Positions 1-9,716 of a stretch of 35,600 bases of DNA are shown piece after piece. Positions within the stretch are counted from its first letter, which is position 1, and the number at the start of each line of letters is the position of its first letter. The notes under the pieces are model-generated. The model saw only the letters and a program-made list of their open reading frames with translations. It searched no databases and was not told the DNA's origin. This DNA is from Candidatus Dojkabacteria bacterium. GTDB taxonomy: Bacteria; Patescibacteriota; Dojkabacteria; SC72. Made by a program: the position numbers and the translations under genes. The stretch covers positions 1 through 35,600 of the forward strand of contig DUTP01000002.1 of the NCBI GenBank assembly GCA_012842045.1. Direction: 5' to 3'.

Positions 1-447
1 AAGAAAGGTATTAAGATTGCTAAAGTTGAATTAAAAGTGGGTTGGGGAACATTTGCTCCTGTTAGAGAAGAAGATATTGAAGATCACGAAATTCATGAGG
101 AAGAAATCTCTTTATCACAAACTTCTGCAGGTATTATCAACGAGACAATTAAGAATAGAGGTGATGTTTGGGCTTTTGGAACAACAGTTACAAGACTACT
201 TGAGAGTTGTGCAACAGAAGATGGCTTTGTAAATGCATATGATGGTAAGACAAACCTCTTCGTCTATCCTGGATATGAATGGAGAATTGTTAATCACTTA
301 GTTACAAATTTTCATATGCCCGACTCTTCTTTAATTCTTCTAGTTTCTTCATTTGCTGGGAAAGAGTTGATTAAGAAAGCATATGATGAAGCTTTGAAAA
401 ATGAGTATATGTTTTTAAGCTATGGGGATAGTATGTTAATAATTTAG
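1..447 (+). CDS. queA: S-adenosylmethionine:tRNA ribosyltransferase-isomerase, C-terminal part
   Basis: QueA transfers and isomerises the ribosyl moiety of SAM onto preQ1 in tRNA, giving epoxyqueuosine. The reading frame is open from base 1, so the 5' end lies outside the window; about 148 C-terminal residues are present, against roughly 340-355 for the family. Visible signatures are GWGTFAPVREEDIEDH followed by an MH-like IHEEE, and the block PGYEWRIVNHLVTNFHMP followed by LLVSSFAG, both typical of the QueA C-terminal half. The track start at 37 is an internal GTG, not a real start. Stop is TAG at 445-447. The pathway partner tgt lies downstream on the same strand, separated by one gene, so a queuosine operon is likely. 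Confidence 0.95.
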   Translation, partial: KKGIKIAKVELKVGWGTFAPVREEDIEDHEIHEEEISLSQTSAGIINETIKNRGDVWAFGTTVTRLLESCATEDGFVNAYDGKTNLFVYPGYEWRIVNHLVTNFHMPDSSLILLVSSFAGKELIKKAYDEALKNEYMFLSYGDSMLII

Positions 448-452
448 TATGA

Positions 453-458
453 TATAAC
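453..458 (+). promoter_or_regulatory. Extended -10 box giving a leaderless start for the 464 gene
   Basis: TGATATAAC ends five bases (tatat) before the ATG at 464. A bacterial -10 box places the transcription start about 7 bases downstream, which here falls at the start codon. No recognisable -35 is seen. The box sits just after the queA stop, so the downstream genes could be transcribed independently of queA. Confidence 0.5.
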
Positions 459-463
459 TATAT

Positions 464-2198
<1,735 letters not shown>

Positions 2199-2248
2199 GT
2201 ACAGAGCATCTTTTAGGTTGAGCTAGAATCTCAAACATGGTATTATTA

Positions 2249-2254
2249 TATAAT
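2249..2254 (+). promoter_or_regulatory. Candidate -10 box upstream of rny
   Basis: A TATAAT box in the 233-base gap between tgt and rny. If used, it gives rny a 5' leader of about 170 bases containing the hairpin at 2356-2377. No clear -35 is visible. Confidence 0.35.
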
Positions 2255-2355
2255 CCTAATATAAAGGGATTTTAGGAAAATAGAATTTTGATAAAAGTAA
2301 AATATTTTTGATATTTATGATTTTTGAAATTTTAGAAAATTCGTTGTTTTTTATT

Positions 2356-2377
2356 CAAAGACCTCTCTTGGTCTTTG
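2356..2377 (+). promoter_or_regulatory. Hairpin in the tgt-rny gap (rny leader or weak terminator)
   Basis: CAAAGACC and GGTCTTTG form a perfect 8-bp stem around a 6-base loop. Only a short imperfect T tract (tttcct) follows, so it is a poor intrinsic terminator. It could be a structure in the rny 5' leader, possibly a site of RNase Y autocontrol; that is inference. Confidence 0.45.
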
Positions 2378-2431
2378 TTTCCTAGAATCTGCCTTTTGAA
2401 GGTACGATTAAATTTTTAAACAAATATTGAT

Positions 2432-3964
2432 ATGAGTACTGGTGTTATATTATCTATAACCATAGGTGTAGCAATCCTTGCGGTTATAGCTACAGTGTTA
2501 GTGTTAAGGTATGCATTTAAATGGGTGAATGTGAAAGATATCCCGGAAGAAGAAGTAGAAAAGGTTGCTAAAAGAATCATGGGAGATCGAATGAAGAGTG
2601 CTGAGAGAGAGATGGATGAAATGAAAAACAGAGAGGAACGAAGACTTAAGCAGATGAGAAAAGAGAGCCAAGATCATGAGGAAATTTTGATTGAAAGAGA
2701 GAGAAAGTTAAATAGGAGATCCAAAATACTTGATGAGAAAAGTGAGGAATTAGAGAGTAAAGAGCATCAATTAAAAGATGGTATTGAAAGATTAGAAAAG
2801 GACAGAGTAGAAGTTAAACAAGAATTAGAAAACATCTCGGGTTTGTCAAAAGAAGAAGCTAGAGAGAAGCTTATCGAAGAGATAGATCAGGATATGAAAG
2901 AGTATGAAGCGAAGAGAATTAGGCAAGCAGAGAAGAATATAGAGGCAACAGCAGATGAAAAAGCAAGAAAAATATTAGTAGAAACGATGCAGAATGTTGT
3001 TACTGATTATGTTGGAGAGACAACAACTAGTACAATTAAAGTAGATGATGACAAGGTTAAGGGTAGAGTTATTGGAAAAGAGGGAAGAAATATTAGATCT
3101 TTTGAGCAGTTAACGGGTGTTGATGTGATTGTAGATGAATCACCCAATGCAATTGCTCTCTCTTCATTTGATCCTTTGAGAAGAGAGATTGCACATGTAG
3201 CTATGACTAAGCTAATAGCAGACGGAAGAATTCATCCTGGTTCAATAGAGGATTCTGTAAGAAAAGCAAAAAATGATATTGCACAAGAGATAAAGAAGAA
3301 TGGACAGATATTAGCAGATGAGGCTGGTTGGCCAGATATAGATCCTGGGTTAATGAAATTGATAGGTAAGATGAAGTATAGAAGTAGTTATGGTCAATCT
3401 TTAATGTCTCATACAATTGAAGTTATCAGACTTGCGGGTGCTCTTGCAAAAGAGATAGGGGCAGATGTCGATTTGGTTAAAAAAGCGGCTCTGTTACATG
3501 ATGTAGGTAAGGTTCTTACACACAAAGTAGATAGTCCACATCATCATATCTCAGGTCAGGTTGCTAGAAAATATGGATTGGATGAAACTCTTGTTAATGC
3601 AATAGAGTCTCACCATCTAGATATAGAACCTCAGACACCAGAAGCAGTAGTTGTCTACTTGGCGGATGCAATATCAGGATCTAGACCAGGAGCCAGGAAA
3701 GATAGTTATGAACAATATATCCAAAGAGTTGAAGGTATTGAAAATGCTGCAAAAGAAATAGGAGGAGACAGAATAGAGGATGTCTTTGCTATTAGAGCAG
3801 GAAGAGAAGTGAGAGTGATAGTTAACCCTAAGTTAGTTTCAGATGATGAAGCAATTGTAATGGCTAAGGATATTGCTGAAGAAATAGAGAGTAAGCAGAG
3901 CTATCCAGGTAACGTAGAAGTAACCATTATTAGGGAAACAAGAGCTACAAATGTAGCAAAATAG
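2432..3964 (+). CDS. rny: Ribonuclease Y
   Basis: Membrane-anchored endoribonuclease that initiates mRNA decay. All expected parts are present in 510 residues: an N-terminal transmembrane helix (about 7-27), a long charged coiled coil (about 35-185), a KH domain with VKGRVIGKEGRNIRSFEQLTG, then an HD domain with LLHDVGK and later ESHH and LADAISGSRPGARKDSYE. Length matches the usual 510-525. The start ATG has no Shine-Dalgarno and is preceded by AT-rich sequence. A strong terminator follows, so rny appears to end its transcription unit. No key motif is missing. Confidence 0.97.
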   Translation: MSTGVILSITIGVAILAVIATVLVLRYAFKWVNVKDIPEEEVEKVAKRIMGDRMKSAEREMDEMKNREERRLKQMRKESQDHEEILIERERKLNRRSKILDEKSEELESKEHQLKDGIERLEKDRVEVKQELENISGLSKEEAREKLIEEIDQDMKEYEAKRIRQAEKNIEATADEKARKILVETMQNVVTDYVGETTTSTIKVDDDKVKGRVIGKEGRNIRSFEQLTGVDVIVDESPNAIALSSFDPLRREIAHVAMTKLIADGRIHPGSIEDSVRKAKNDIAQEIKKNGQILADEAGWPDIDPGLMKLIGKMKYRSSYGQSLMSHTIEVIRLAGALAKEIGADVDLVKKAALLHDVGKVLTHKVDSPHHHISGQVARKYGLDETLVNAIESHHLDIEPQTPEAVVVYLADAISGSRPGARKDSYEQYIQRVEGIENAAKEIGGDRIEDVFAIRAGREVRVIVNPKLVSDDEAIVMAKDIAEEIESKQSYPGNVEVTIIRETRATNVAK

Positions 3965-4001
3965 CCCTAAATATCACTATCTTCTAGTAATGCTTCTTAT
4001 G

Positions 4002-4036
4002 GGGGGAGAGGAAACTATACAGTCTCCCCCTTTTTT
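4002..4036 (+). terminator. Rho-independent terminator after rny
   Basis: GGGGGAGA (4002-4009) pairs with TCTCCCCC (4023-4030), an 8-bp GC-rich stem, followed directly by six Ts. It is the clearest intrinsic terminator in the window and lies 37 bases after the rny stop. Confidence 0.9.
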
Positions 4037-4238
4037 AAACAAATGTATACTTTTTATCGTTGCTGTCTTGCTTTTGCTGTGGTGGTATCATTTAAGTCTG
4101 TTATATTAGTGTTTCTTTGTATTCTAAGATGTTCAAAAAATTTGTAAAGTTTGTAGGAAACATGAGAGAAGTAGAAAAAGATCTTATCCTAAGAGAGTTT
4201 TTATAACCCTCACCAGCTAGCCTATAGGAAAAGTGTAC
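4037..4238. other. Gene-free stretch between the rny terminator and the HU promoter
   Basis: About 200 bases with no convincing gene. A 25-codon ATG ORF at 4129-4206 is open but lacks an initiation signal or recognisable composition. I see no tRNA, riboswitch or repeat here. A small RNA cannot be excluded. Confidence 0.4.
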
Positions 4239-4267
4239 TTGACCATTTCTCTACTTTTGCTTATTTT
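4239..4267 (+). promoter_or_regulatory. Candidate sigma-70 promoter for HU
   Basis: TTGACC (4239-4244) is followed after 17 bases by TATTTT (4262-4267). The -35 is close to consensus and the -10 is weaker. The resulting leader would contain the dyad gatatac/gtatata near 4275-4297 and a strong ribosome binding site. Confidence 0.45.
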
Positions 4268-4307
4268 AATAGTGGATATACGCTATTTGTGTATATATCA
4301 AAAAAGA

Positions 4308-4314
4308 AAGGAGG
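4308..4314 (+). promoter_or_regulatory. Strong Shine-Dalgarno site setting the HU start
   Basis: AAGGAGG lies 8 bases before the ATG at 4323. It is the only near-perfect Shine-Dalgarno site I see in the window and rules out the upstream track start at 4233. It suggests the ribosome keeps a normal anti-SD although most genes here lack one. Confidence 0.85.
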
Positions 4315-4322
4315 TTATTACA

Positions 4323-4592
4323 ATGTTAAAGAAAGATTTAATTGACAGAATTGCAGCAACAGGTCTTACAAAGAAAGAAGCTGGTGCAGCATTAGATGCA
4401 GTCTTAGAAGCAATTGCTGATTCTCTTAAGAAAGGAGAACCAGTACTCTTGACAGGCTTCGGTAAATTCGAAGTTAGAACAAGAGCAGCAAGAACTGGAA
4501 TCAATCCAAAAACTCTAGAGAAGATTCAGCTTCCAGCAACAAAGGTACCTGCATTCAAAGCAGGAAAAGCTCTTAGAGCTGCTGTTAAGTAG
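4323..4592 (+). CDS. hup: HU-family DNA-binding protein
   Basis: Nucleoid-associated dimeric DNA-bending protein. The 89-residue sequence matches HU throughout: an N-terminal helical dimerisation half ([20 protein letters not shown]), [15 protein letters not shown], the beta-arm [16 protein letters not shown] with its intercalating Pro, and [11 protein letters not shown] at the C-terminus. The start is fixed by AAGGAGG eight bases upstream; the longer track ORF adds an unrelated hydrophobic leader and includes the promoter. Transcription is monocistronic, with a promoter upstream and a terminator downstream. The strong SD and isolated unit fit a highly expressed protein. Confidence 0.97.
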   Translation: MLKKDLIDRIAATGLTKKEAGAALDAVLEAIADSLKKGEPVLLTGFGKFEVRTRAARTGINPKTLEKIQLPATKVPAFKAGKALRAAVK

Positions 4593-4602
4593 ACTGCCGG
4601 TA

Positions 4603-4622
4603 TTTCTTTATAGATAAAGAAA
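4603..4622 (+). other. Perfect hairpin after HU
   Basis: TTTCTTTA and TAAAGAAA form an 8-bp AT-only stem around TAGA, six bases before the HU terminator stem. It may protect the 3' end of the HU mRNA or be part of a tandem terminator. Confidence 0.4.
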
Positions 4623-4627
4623 TGGGG

Positions 4628-4653
4628 AAAGGATCCGTACGGGTCCTTTTTCT
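4628..4653 (+). terminator. Rho-independent terminator after HU
   Basis: AAAGGATCC and GGGTCCTTT pair (one G-T) around a GTAC tetraloop and are followed by a run of Ts. The track start at 4622 for the next ORF lies inside this element and is therefore unlikely to be used. Confidence 0.8.
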
Positions 4654-4693
4654 GTTTACTATTATTTCAAAATGCTTTAAACTATACTCAGAC

Positions 4694-6112
4694 ATGTTGA
4701 AGGATTTTTTCATTCCAACAAAGAAGAATAGAAACAAGGCATACTTACTAAGCAAACCAGCAATAGTACTCTATACTCTTTTTCTTTTGTTAATTAACCA
4801 ATTTGGACCAATCTTTGGAATTAATCAGGCATATGCTAGTACTATAAACCAAGCCAATATCATATCCCTTACAAACCAAGAGAGAAGATTAGCAGGGTTG
4901 GGAGATTTGAAAAATAATCCTCAACTAGCATCTGCTGCACTAGCAAAAGCGAATGATATGTTTGCAAAACAGTACTGGGACCACTTTGGTCCAAATGGAG
5001 AGACACCATGGCAATTCATAAGAGCTGCAGGATATAACTATGTCTATGCTGGAGAAAATTTAGGAAAAGGTTTTAGAACAGCAGAAGGTTTGGTCGAAGC
5101 ATGGATGGCTAGTCCAACTCATAGGGAAAACATACTTAGTGCAAATTACAGAGATATAGGGATTGCAGTTGTAGAAGGGGAGCTCTTAGGTAAACAGACA
5201 ATACTTGTTGTTCAAATGTTTGGGAATCTTACAAGGTCAGTACAAGGAACTACCACATCAGAAGCGCCTAAACCAGTAGAAACGACTACACCTCCTACAC
5301 CTAAAAAAGTTGAAACAGGTAGCCAGAAAGTAGTAACACCAAAAGAACAGGGTGAAATAAGAAGTATTAGAATAACATCTCCAGGTATGGGTGAAGTGAT
5401 AACTGATCCTTCTGTCAATGTTAAGGGGGAAACAAAGAATACTACTGGAGAATATACAGTAAATATTTTAGAAAATGATGAAGTTGTAGGAAGTAGTAAT
5501 GCAACAGGTAGCACATGGGAAGTTGATAAAGATAGTGATTGGAGTGAAGGGGAGCATAAAATTATTGCTGTACTTAAAGATACTGAAGTCAAATCAGAGG
5601 AAAATACATTTATAATAGATTCTAAAGCTCCTGAAGTAGACCTCTCAACTTTGAAAGTTGTTGAGGACTCTGAAAATTTCACTTTAACTTTCAAAGTTAA
5701 GGGTGAGTGGGAAGAAGTAAATATAATAGTGGATTCTAATATCATTCTTGCTAATTCACCAATAGGGCAAGAGGATGTTGAGGTGACTATTCCCAAAGAA
5801 CCACATCCAACATCTGTATATATAAACTTATCAGACCATGTTGGTAACACCTCTAGTGTGGAAATAACAGAATATTTCCAAGTAAAAGAGAAAGAACAGG
5901 GAAACAAACTTCCAATCTTTTCTCTGTCTACCAGAGATGGTATAAATATCGGTATAGTTTCCTTTGTTCTTGTCTTATTAGTATTGAATGTCTTCTGGTT
6001 TATCAAGCAACGCAAATTTAAAGAATCAATAGGAGATGTCTTTACAGTTGGTGCATGGTGGATAATAGTAACTGTTTCGTTATTTACAGGTTTCTCAGGT
6101 TCTATAACATAA
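4694..6112 (+). CDS. Secreted, membrane-anchored CAP-domain protein
   Basis: Extracytoplasmic protein of 472 residues from the ATG at 4694; the longer track ORF begins inside the HU terminator. A hydrophobic signal/anchor spans about 20-37. A CAP (SCP/PR-1-like) domain covers about 51-175, shown by LTNQERRLAGLGDL, AKQYWDHFGPNGETPW, YAGENLGKGF, AWMASPTHRENILS and YRDIGIAVVEG. A Pro/Thr-rich linker follows, then an Ig-like region and two C-terminal hydrophobic helices. CAP proteins of this layout are common in CPR bacteria and Firmicutes; their biochemical role is unsettled (lipid or peptide binding, or protease-like). It is followed after 16 bases by a polytopic membrane protein, probably in one operon with the kinase downstream. 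Confidence 0.88.
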   Translation: MLKDFFIPTKKNRNKAYLLSKPAIVLYTLFLLLINQFGPIFGINQAYASTINQANIISLTNQERRLAGLGDLKNNPQLASAALAKANDMFAKQYWDHFGPNGETPWQFIRAAGYNYVYAGENLGKGFRTAEGLVEAWMASPTHRENILSANYRDIGIAVVEGELLGKQTILVVQMFGNLTRSVQGTTTSEAPKPVETTTPPTPKKVETGSQKVVTPKEQGEIRSIRITSPGMGEVITDPSVNVKGETKNTTGEYTVNILENDEVVGSSNATGSTWEVDKDSDWSEGEHKIIAVLKDTEVKSEENTFIIDSKAPEVDLSTLKVVEDSENFTLTFKVKGEWEEVNIIVDSNIILANSPIGQEDVEVTIPKEPHPTSVYINLSDHVGNTSSVEITEYFQVKEKEQGNKLPIFSLSTRDGINIGIVSFVLVLLVLNVFWFIKQRKFKESIGDVFTVGAWWIIVTVSLFTGFSGSIT

Positions 6113-6128
6113 ATAAATGTAACTGCCT

Positions 6129-6926
6129 ATGAAGTTTGGGAAAATAGAAATAAAAAGTGAAATCCTCTACATCCTATTTCTGTTTGTAGTTACAGAGTTT
6201 TTTAACATCTCTATTCTTAAATCTCCTCTTAGAACAATTATCCTATGGGGAGTCTTAGGTCTTCTATTACTAATTTTTTGGTTTGGCAGGGCATTCTCCC
6301 TCTATTCTAAAAAGAAAATATCCAAATACAGCAATGTACTGATGAAAATATCTCTAAAGGAAAGATTCTTTTCATATTTTGTTTTACCTTCAATATTTTA
6401 CATCTCCCTTTTAGTTTTTCTCTTTTTTAATAGGAATGTAATCTTAGGTCATTTTGTCTTGATTATGTGTATGATTCTCCTTCTCCTTCTTTTCTTGAAT
6501 GTAAAAAGCTCTATGAAGAAATTTTACACAGTACATATTGCAACAAAGGCTGTATTTGATTTCATATGTATAACAATTCTTTTTCTTTTGTTAAATGCAT
6601 TTTTAAGAATAGGGTTCTCAATTATTGAATATACGTTACTAGGTTTCTTTTCATCATTAACTCTGTATATCTTCGTATTAAAACTACATGATAGGTTTGG
6701 CTTAGTTGAAATTGTCTTGGCATTCCTAAGTGCAATTGTTACTGCACTCTCGATGATTCCCTTTTGGAATAGAAATATCTTTATAATACCTGCTGTTGGA
6801 GCATTAACCTTCTACTTAATTATATCTCTTTGGAATATTAGATTCTCTGGTAGAGTGAAACTAAACGATTACCTAGCTCCTGTACTCTATGTAATCTTTG
6901 CTCTTGTTTTAATATTAACAATGTAA
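6129..6926 (+). CDS. Polytopic membrane protein, unknown function
   Basis: A 265-residue protein with about eight hydrophobic segments separated by short Lys/Arg-rich loops, such as YSKKKISKYSN and VKSSMKKF. I recognise no catalytic motif or family. The gene sits 16 bases after the CAP protein and 2 bases before the kinase gene, so it is co-transcribed with both. It may work with the CAP protein in the envelope, but only proximity suggests this. Confidence 0.75.
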   Translation: MKFGKIEIKSEILYILFLFVVTEFFNISILKSPLRTIILWGVLGLLLLIFWFGRAFSLYSKKKISKYSNVLMKISLKERFFSYFVLPSIFYISLLVFLFFNRNVILGHFVLIMCMILLLLLFLNVKSSMKKFYTVHIATKAVFDFICITILFLLLNAFLRIGFSIIEYTLLGFFSSLTLYIFVLKLHDRFGLVEIVLAFLSAIVTALSMIPFWNRNIFIIPAVGALTFYLIISLWNIRFSGRVKLNDYLAPVLYVIFALVLILTM

Positions 6927-6928
6927 GT

Positions 6929-7636
6929 ATGGATAAAAAAGACATTGTTTTGAAAGTTGGAGGTTCGTTACTGTATAGCGAGAATCAAGATATAAATTTT
7001 GACATAATGGGTAAGATTAAAAGTTGGTATGTTGAGAACAAGGATATCTACTGGAAATTTGTAATGGTGACTGGAGGCGGTACGCTGTCTAGAAGTCTCC
7101 AGAGTAAAGTAGGGAATAATATTGCTAATGAGCAGGCTCTACATAGTATAGCTATGTCTGTAACTCAGACTAGTGCAGAGCTTCTAGGAGGCTTCCTGGG
7201 GCATTCAAACATCTTCATACCCAGAACCCTAGGTGAAGCATATGAATACCTCTTAGAAGACACACCAGGAACTCTTGTAAGTGGTGGACTCAAGCTAGGT
7301 TGGAGTACAGACATGGATGCAGCAGTGTTTGCAGATATATTATTCGAAAAAAGAATATACAAACTCTCAAATATAGAATATGTATATGATAAAGATCCTA
7401 AAAAACACTCAGATGCAACCCCTATTAAAGACATGACTTGGAAAGAATATTTTGATCTCTTCTCAATCACAGATACAGATGAACACCAGGCAAATCATAG
7501 TCTTCCGATAGATAAAGTATCTGCAAGGTTTTGTAGAAACAAAGAAATGTCATTCTTCATATGTGGTGGTAAAAACTTGATGGAAAAAGAAGGCTTAGGA
7601 GATATTCTCTCAGAAGGGACTCTAATTCATCCTTAA
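6929..7636 (+). CDS. pyrH: Amino acid kinase family protein, probable UMP kinase
   Basis: A 235-residue amino-acid-kinase fold protein. LKVGGSLL (8-15) is the N-terminal phosphate-binding strand, VTGGGTLSR (48-55) the second glycine loop, and GWSTDMDAAVFAD plus KLSNIEYVYDKDPKKHSDA the nucleotide-binding C-terminal half. The last block closely resembles UMP kinase (LSNVDGVYDADP). The overall look is nearer the archaeal-type, short UMP kinases than E. coli PyrH; isopentenyl phosphate kinase is a less likely alternative. UMP kinase makes UDP for RNA and DNA synthesis. It starts 2 bases after the membrane protein and converges on greA. Confidence 0.75.
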   Translation: MDKKDIVLKVGGSLLYSENQDINFDIMGKIKSWYVENKDIYWKFVMVTGGGTLSRSLQSKVGNNIANEQALHSIAMSVTQTSAELLGGFLGHSNIFIPRTLGEAYEYLLEDTPGTLVSGGLKLGWSTDMDAAVFADILFEKRIYKLSNIEYVYDKDPKKHSDATPIKDMTWKEYFDLFSITDTDEHQANHSLPIDKVSARFCRNKEMSFFICGGKNLMEKEGLGDILSEGTLIHP

Positions 7637-7640
7637 AACA

Positions 7641-8102
7641 TTAAAGGATTTCTGAAAGTACATATTTCTCTTTTCCTCCTAACGATGGTAATTCAATCTT
7701 GTCACCAATTTTCTTTCCAATAAGGGACTCTCCAACTGGTGAGAGGTGTGAAATTTTTCCTTCAAGAGGATTAGCCTGATCTTCTCCAACAATCTGATAT
7801 TTCAACTCTTTCTTTCCCTTTAGTAGCACGGTATCACCAATATGTACAACATTCTTCTTTGTAGATACTACAACTTTTGCATTCTTAATCTTCTCCTTTA
7901 GTTCTACAATCTTTGCCTCATTAATATTCTGTTCTTCTACAGCCATGGAGTAACCATCATTTTCACTGAGGTCCCCCTGGCTTCTCATCTCATTCAAAAC
8001 ATTAGCTATTTTCTCTCTTGTTACCGTTTCTCTTTCTTTTAACTCTTCCTTTAACTTCTCTAAACCTTCTTTTGTTGTCAAATATTCATTGTTATCACTC
8101 AT
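7641..8102 (-). CDS. greA: Transcription elongation factor GreA
   Basis: Binds the RNA polymerase secondary channel and stimulates cleavage of backtracked transcripts. The 153 residues show the complete family layout: an N-terminal coiled coil (TKEGLEKLKEEL), the tip motif GDLSENDGY with the acidic residues that bind the catalytic Mg, then the FKBP-like C-terminal domain with VGEDQANPLEGKISHLSPVG and GKKIGDKI. A strong promoter precedes it. The stop lies 4 bases from the convergent pyrH stop. A second, divergent GreA-like protein is encoded at 15480. Confidence 0.96.
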   Translation of the reverse strand: MSDNNEYLTTKEGLEKLKEELKERETVTREKIANVLNEMRSQGDLSENDGYSMAVEEQNINEAKIVELKEKIKNAKVVVSTKKNVVHIGDTVLLKGKKELKYQIVGEDQANPLEGKISHLSPVGESLIGKKIGDKIELPSLGGKEKYVLSEIL

Positions 8103-8130
8103 ACTTCATTTCCCAATATTAATTCAAGGG

Positions 8131-8159
8131 ATGATATACATTCAAAATATCTATGTCAA
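8131..8159 (-). promoter_or_regulatory. Sigma-70 promoter for greA
   Basis: On the minus strand, TTGACA is followed after exactly 17 bases by TATCAT. It is the best two-box promoter in the window, in contrast to the -10-only promoters elsewhere. The leader to the ATG is about 22 bases and carries a weak SD-like GGAAA. Confidence 0.75.
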
Positions 8160-8195
8160 GGAGAAACCATTAATGAAAAAACATCTAAGTTGTGA

Positions 8196-8201
8196 TAAAA
8201 T
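8196..8201 (+). promoter_or_regulatory. Candidate -10 box for tRNA-Glu
   Basis: TGTGATAAAAT ends 13 bases before the first base of the tRNA, giving a predicted leader of about 6 bases. Confidence 0.4.
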
Positions 8202-8214
8202 ACCTCCTAGATAT

Positions 8215-8289
8215 GCCGCTATCGTCTAACGGTTAGGACATAGGATTCTCAATCCTACAATCGGGGTTCGATTCCCCGTAGCGGTACCA
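8215..8289 (+). tRNA. tRNA-Glu (anticodon CTC)
   Basis: A full cloverleaf is readable. The acceptor GCCGCTA pairs with TAGCGGT (G-T at the first pair). The D-arm GTCTAACGGTTAGGAC is typical of tRNA-Glu. The anticodon stem TAGGA/TCCTA encloses TTCTCAA with anticodon CTC. The T-arm is CGGGGTTCGATTCCCCG. A73 is followed by an encoded CCA. The S51 peptidase gene begins 23 bases downstream. Confidence 0.96.
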
Positions 8290-8311
8290 TAATTTTTCAA
8301 GGATAATCTCT

Positions 8312-9046
8312 ATGGTTAGATACTATTGCAGTGGATATGATATTAACAATGCTTTTGGTCATGGATTAGGAGATATGTTTAAGAATGAATTGAAAGAAAC
8401 AAAAAGCATAGTATATATTCCAGGTGATGCAGAGAAAATAGAGAAGGTAAAAGCAATATATTTACCAGCATTTACAAAACATTTTGAAGATGTAGGAATT
8501 AAATTTGATGAAGTCACTTTAATAACTCCAGATATTGATAAATCAAAAGCACAAGAAAAAGTGAAAAGTGCAGACTTTGTTATGTTAATGGGAGGTAACC
8601 CATTTAAGCAAAAAGAACTGTGTGAAGATCTAGGACTTTTACCATTTTTGAAAAATTATGGTGGAGTAATGATGGGTTTTAGTGCTGGTGCAATGTTAAT
8701 GTCAAAATATATCATTATAGTCCCGTGTAGTGATGAATATCCTGATTTTCGTATTGAAGAAGGTTTGGATTTGGATGGGTTATCAATCTATCCACATAAC
8801 AATACATCAAGTGATATCTATCCTAAATCATTAGTAGTAGATGATGAAACTTACAAAAGAGATGATTTAATTACAGTAGCCAAAAAATATGGTTCTTTCT
8901 ATTTACTTCAAGATAATATGAGAGAAGATGGAAAGACAGATGTGAGTATTATTAAATCAACAGATGGTGAATTAGAATTCTATACCGAGAATAATGGTAA
9001 AATCTGGGCGGTAGTAGATGATAAAATAATATTAATATCTAGATAA
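8312..9046 (+). CDS. Peptidase S51 (PepE / class I glutamine-amidotransferase-like)
   Basis: A 244-residue cytoplasmic protein of the S51 peptidase family, which includes the Asp-specific dipeptidase PepE and cyanophycinase. VMLMGGNPFKQ (90-100) is the family's GG-N/D loop. GFSAGAMLM carries the nucleophile elbow with S124, and YPHNN provides the probable catalytic His at 162. The length fits the family (about 200-240). It lies directly behind tRNA-Glu and may share its transcript. Exact substrate specificity cannot be read from the sequence. Confidence 0.8.
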   Translation: MVRYYCSGYDINNAFGHGLGDMFKNELKETKSIVYIPGDAEKIEKVKAIYLPAFTKHFEDVGIKFDEVTLITPDIDKSKAQEKVKSADFVMLMGGNPFKQKELCEDLGLLPFLKNYGGVMMGFSAGAMLMSKYIIIVPCSDEYPDFRIEEGLDLDGLSIYPHNNTSSDIYPKSLVVDDETYKRDDLITVAKKYGSFYLLQDNMREDGKTDVSIIKSTDGELEFYTENNGKIWAVVDDKIILISR

Positions 9047-9098
9047 ATATCTCTATTAAGTGTAATATATAGTTATATAAATTTTAAAAACTTTTCTA

Positions 9099-9641
9099 AT
9101 GAGTAAAGATTTTGATTCTATTCTAATGGAGAATGAGAAAGTAGTATGGGAGGGAAAACCTAAATTATTTCCATATATTTTAGCTACTTTTAAAAGATTT
9201 TTTGCTGGACTGGTATTTTTCCTAGTCACTTTACTTTTTGTATTCTTAGCAAATGGTGGTGATACAAATAAAGGTATTTTTAGCGGTATTAATATAATAT
9301 TTTTTGTTCCTTCCTTTATTTTGCTTCTTGCCCCACTATTTAGAATCATTCGATATAGCAAAGAGAAGTATGCTTTTACCGAGAGCAGAGTAATTCTTTC
9401 AAGTGGAATGTTTACTAGAAACTTCAAATCCATTGATTATAAGAATATTATAAATAGCCAAGTTAGAATTGGTTTTTTAGATAAGATCTTTTCTGTTGGT
9501 CAGATTTTGATTTTTACTGGAGAGGTAGGAGTTGTTAAAAAAAATCAGCCTCTTTCTTCTATAGCTGATTGTTTAGTAGCATTACCAAATCCTCATGATG
9601 CATACAAAGTTCTAACTAGTCTTTCAGAAGGGAAAAAGTAA
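9099..9641 (+). CDS. Membrane protein with bacterial PH domain (bPH2/YdbS-like)
   Basis: 180 residues with an N-terminal ENEKVVWEGKP motif typical of bPH2 proteins, two transmembrane helices (about 33-51 and 60-80), then a C-terminal PH-like domain with KYAFTESRVILSSGMFTRN and IDYKNI. Such proteins are small membrane-associated scaffolds of unproven function. It heads a cluster with LemA and TPM proteins that recurs in bacteria, suggesting a common envelope role. It has no Shine-Dalgarno, only an AT-rich leader. Confidence 0.78.
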   Translation: MSKDFDSILMENEKVVWEGKPKLFPYILATFKRFFAGLVFFLVTLLFVFLANGGDTNKGIFSGINIIFFVPSFILLLAPLFRIIRYSKEKYAFTESRVILSSGMFTRNFKSIDYKNIINSQVRIGFLDKIFSVGQILIFTGEVGVVKKNQPLSSIADCLVALPNPHDAYKVLTSLSEGKK

Positions 9642-9716
9642 TTGTGTTTGTTTGCTCGAAACCCTCTTTTATGTTAACCTTAATAGGTTCTTATATTATT
9701 TTATCTCTAAATTAAT

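Noticed and set aside
4129-4206. 25-codon ORF MFKKFVKFVGNMREVEKDLILREFL
   Set aside because: Too short, no initiation signal or recognisable family; a SecE-like small protein was considered but the sequence does not fit.
5212-6015. 267-aa minus-strand ORF
   Set aside because: It lies opposite the CAP-protein gene, is Ser/Thr/Val-rich low-complexity sequence, and the plus strand has clear domain matches.
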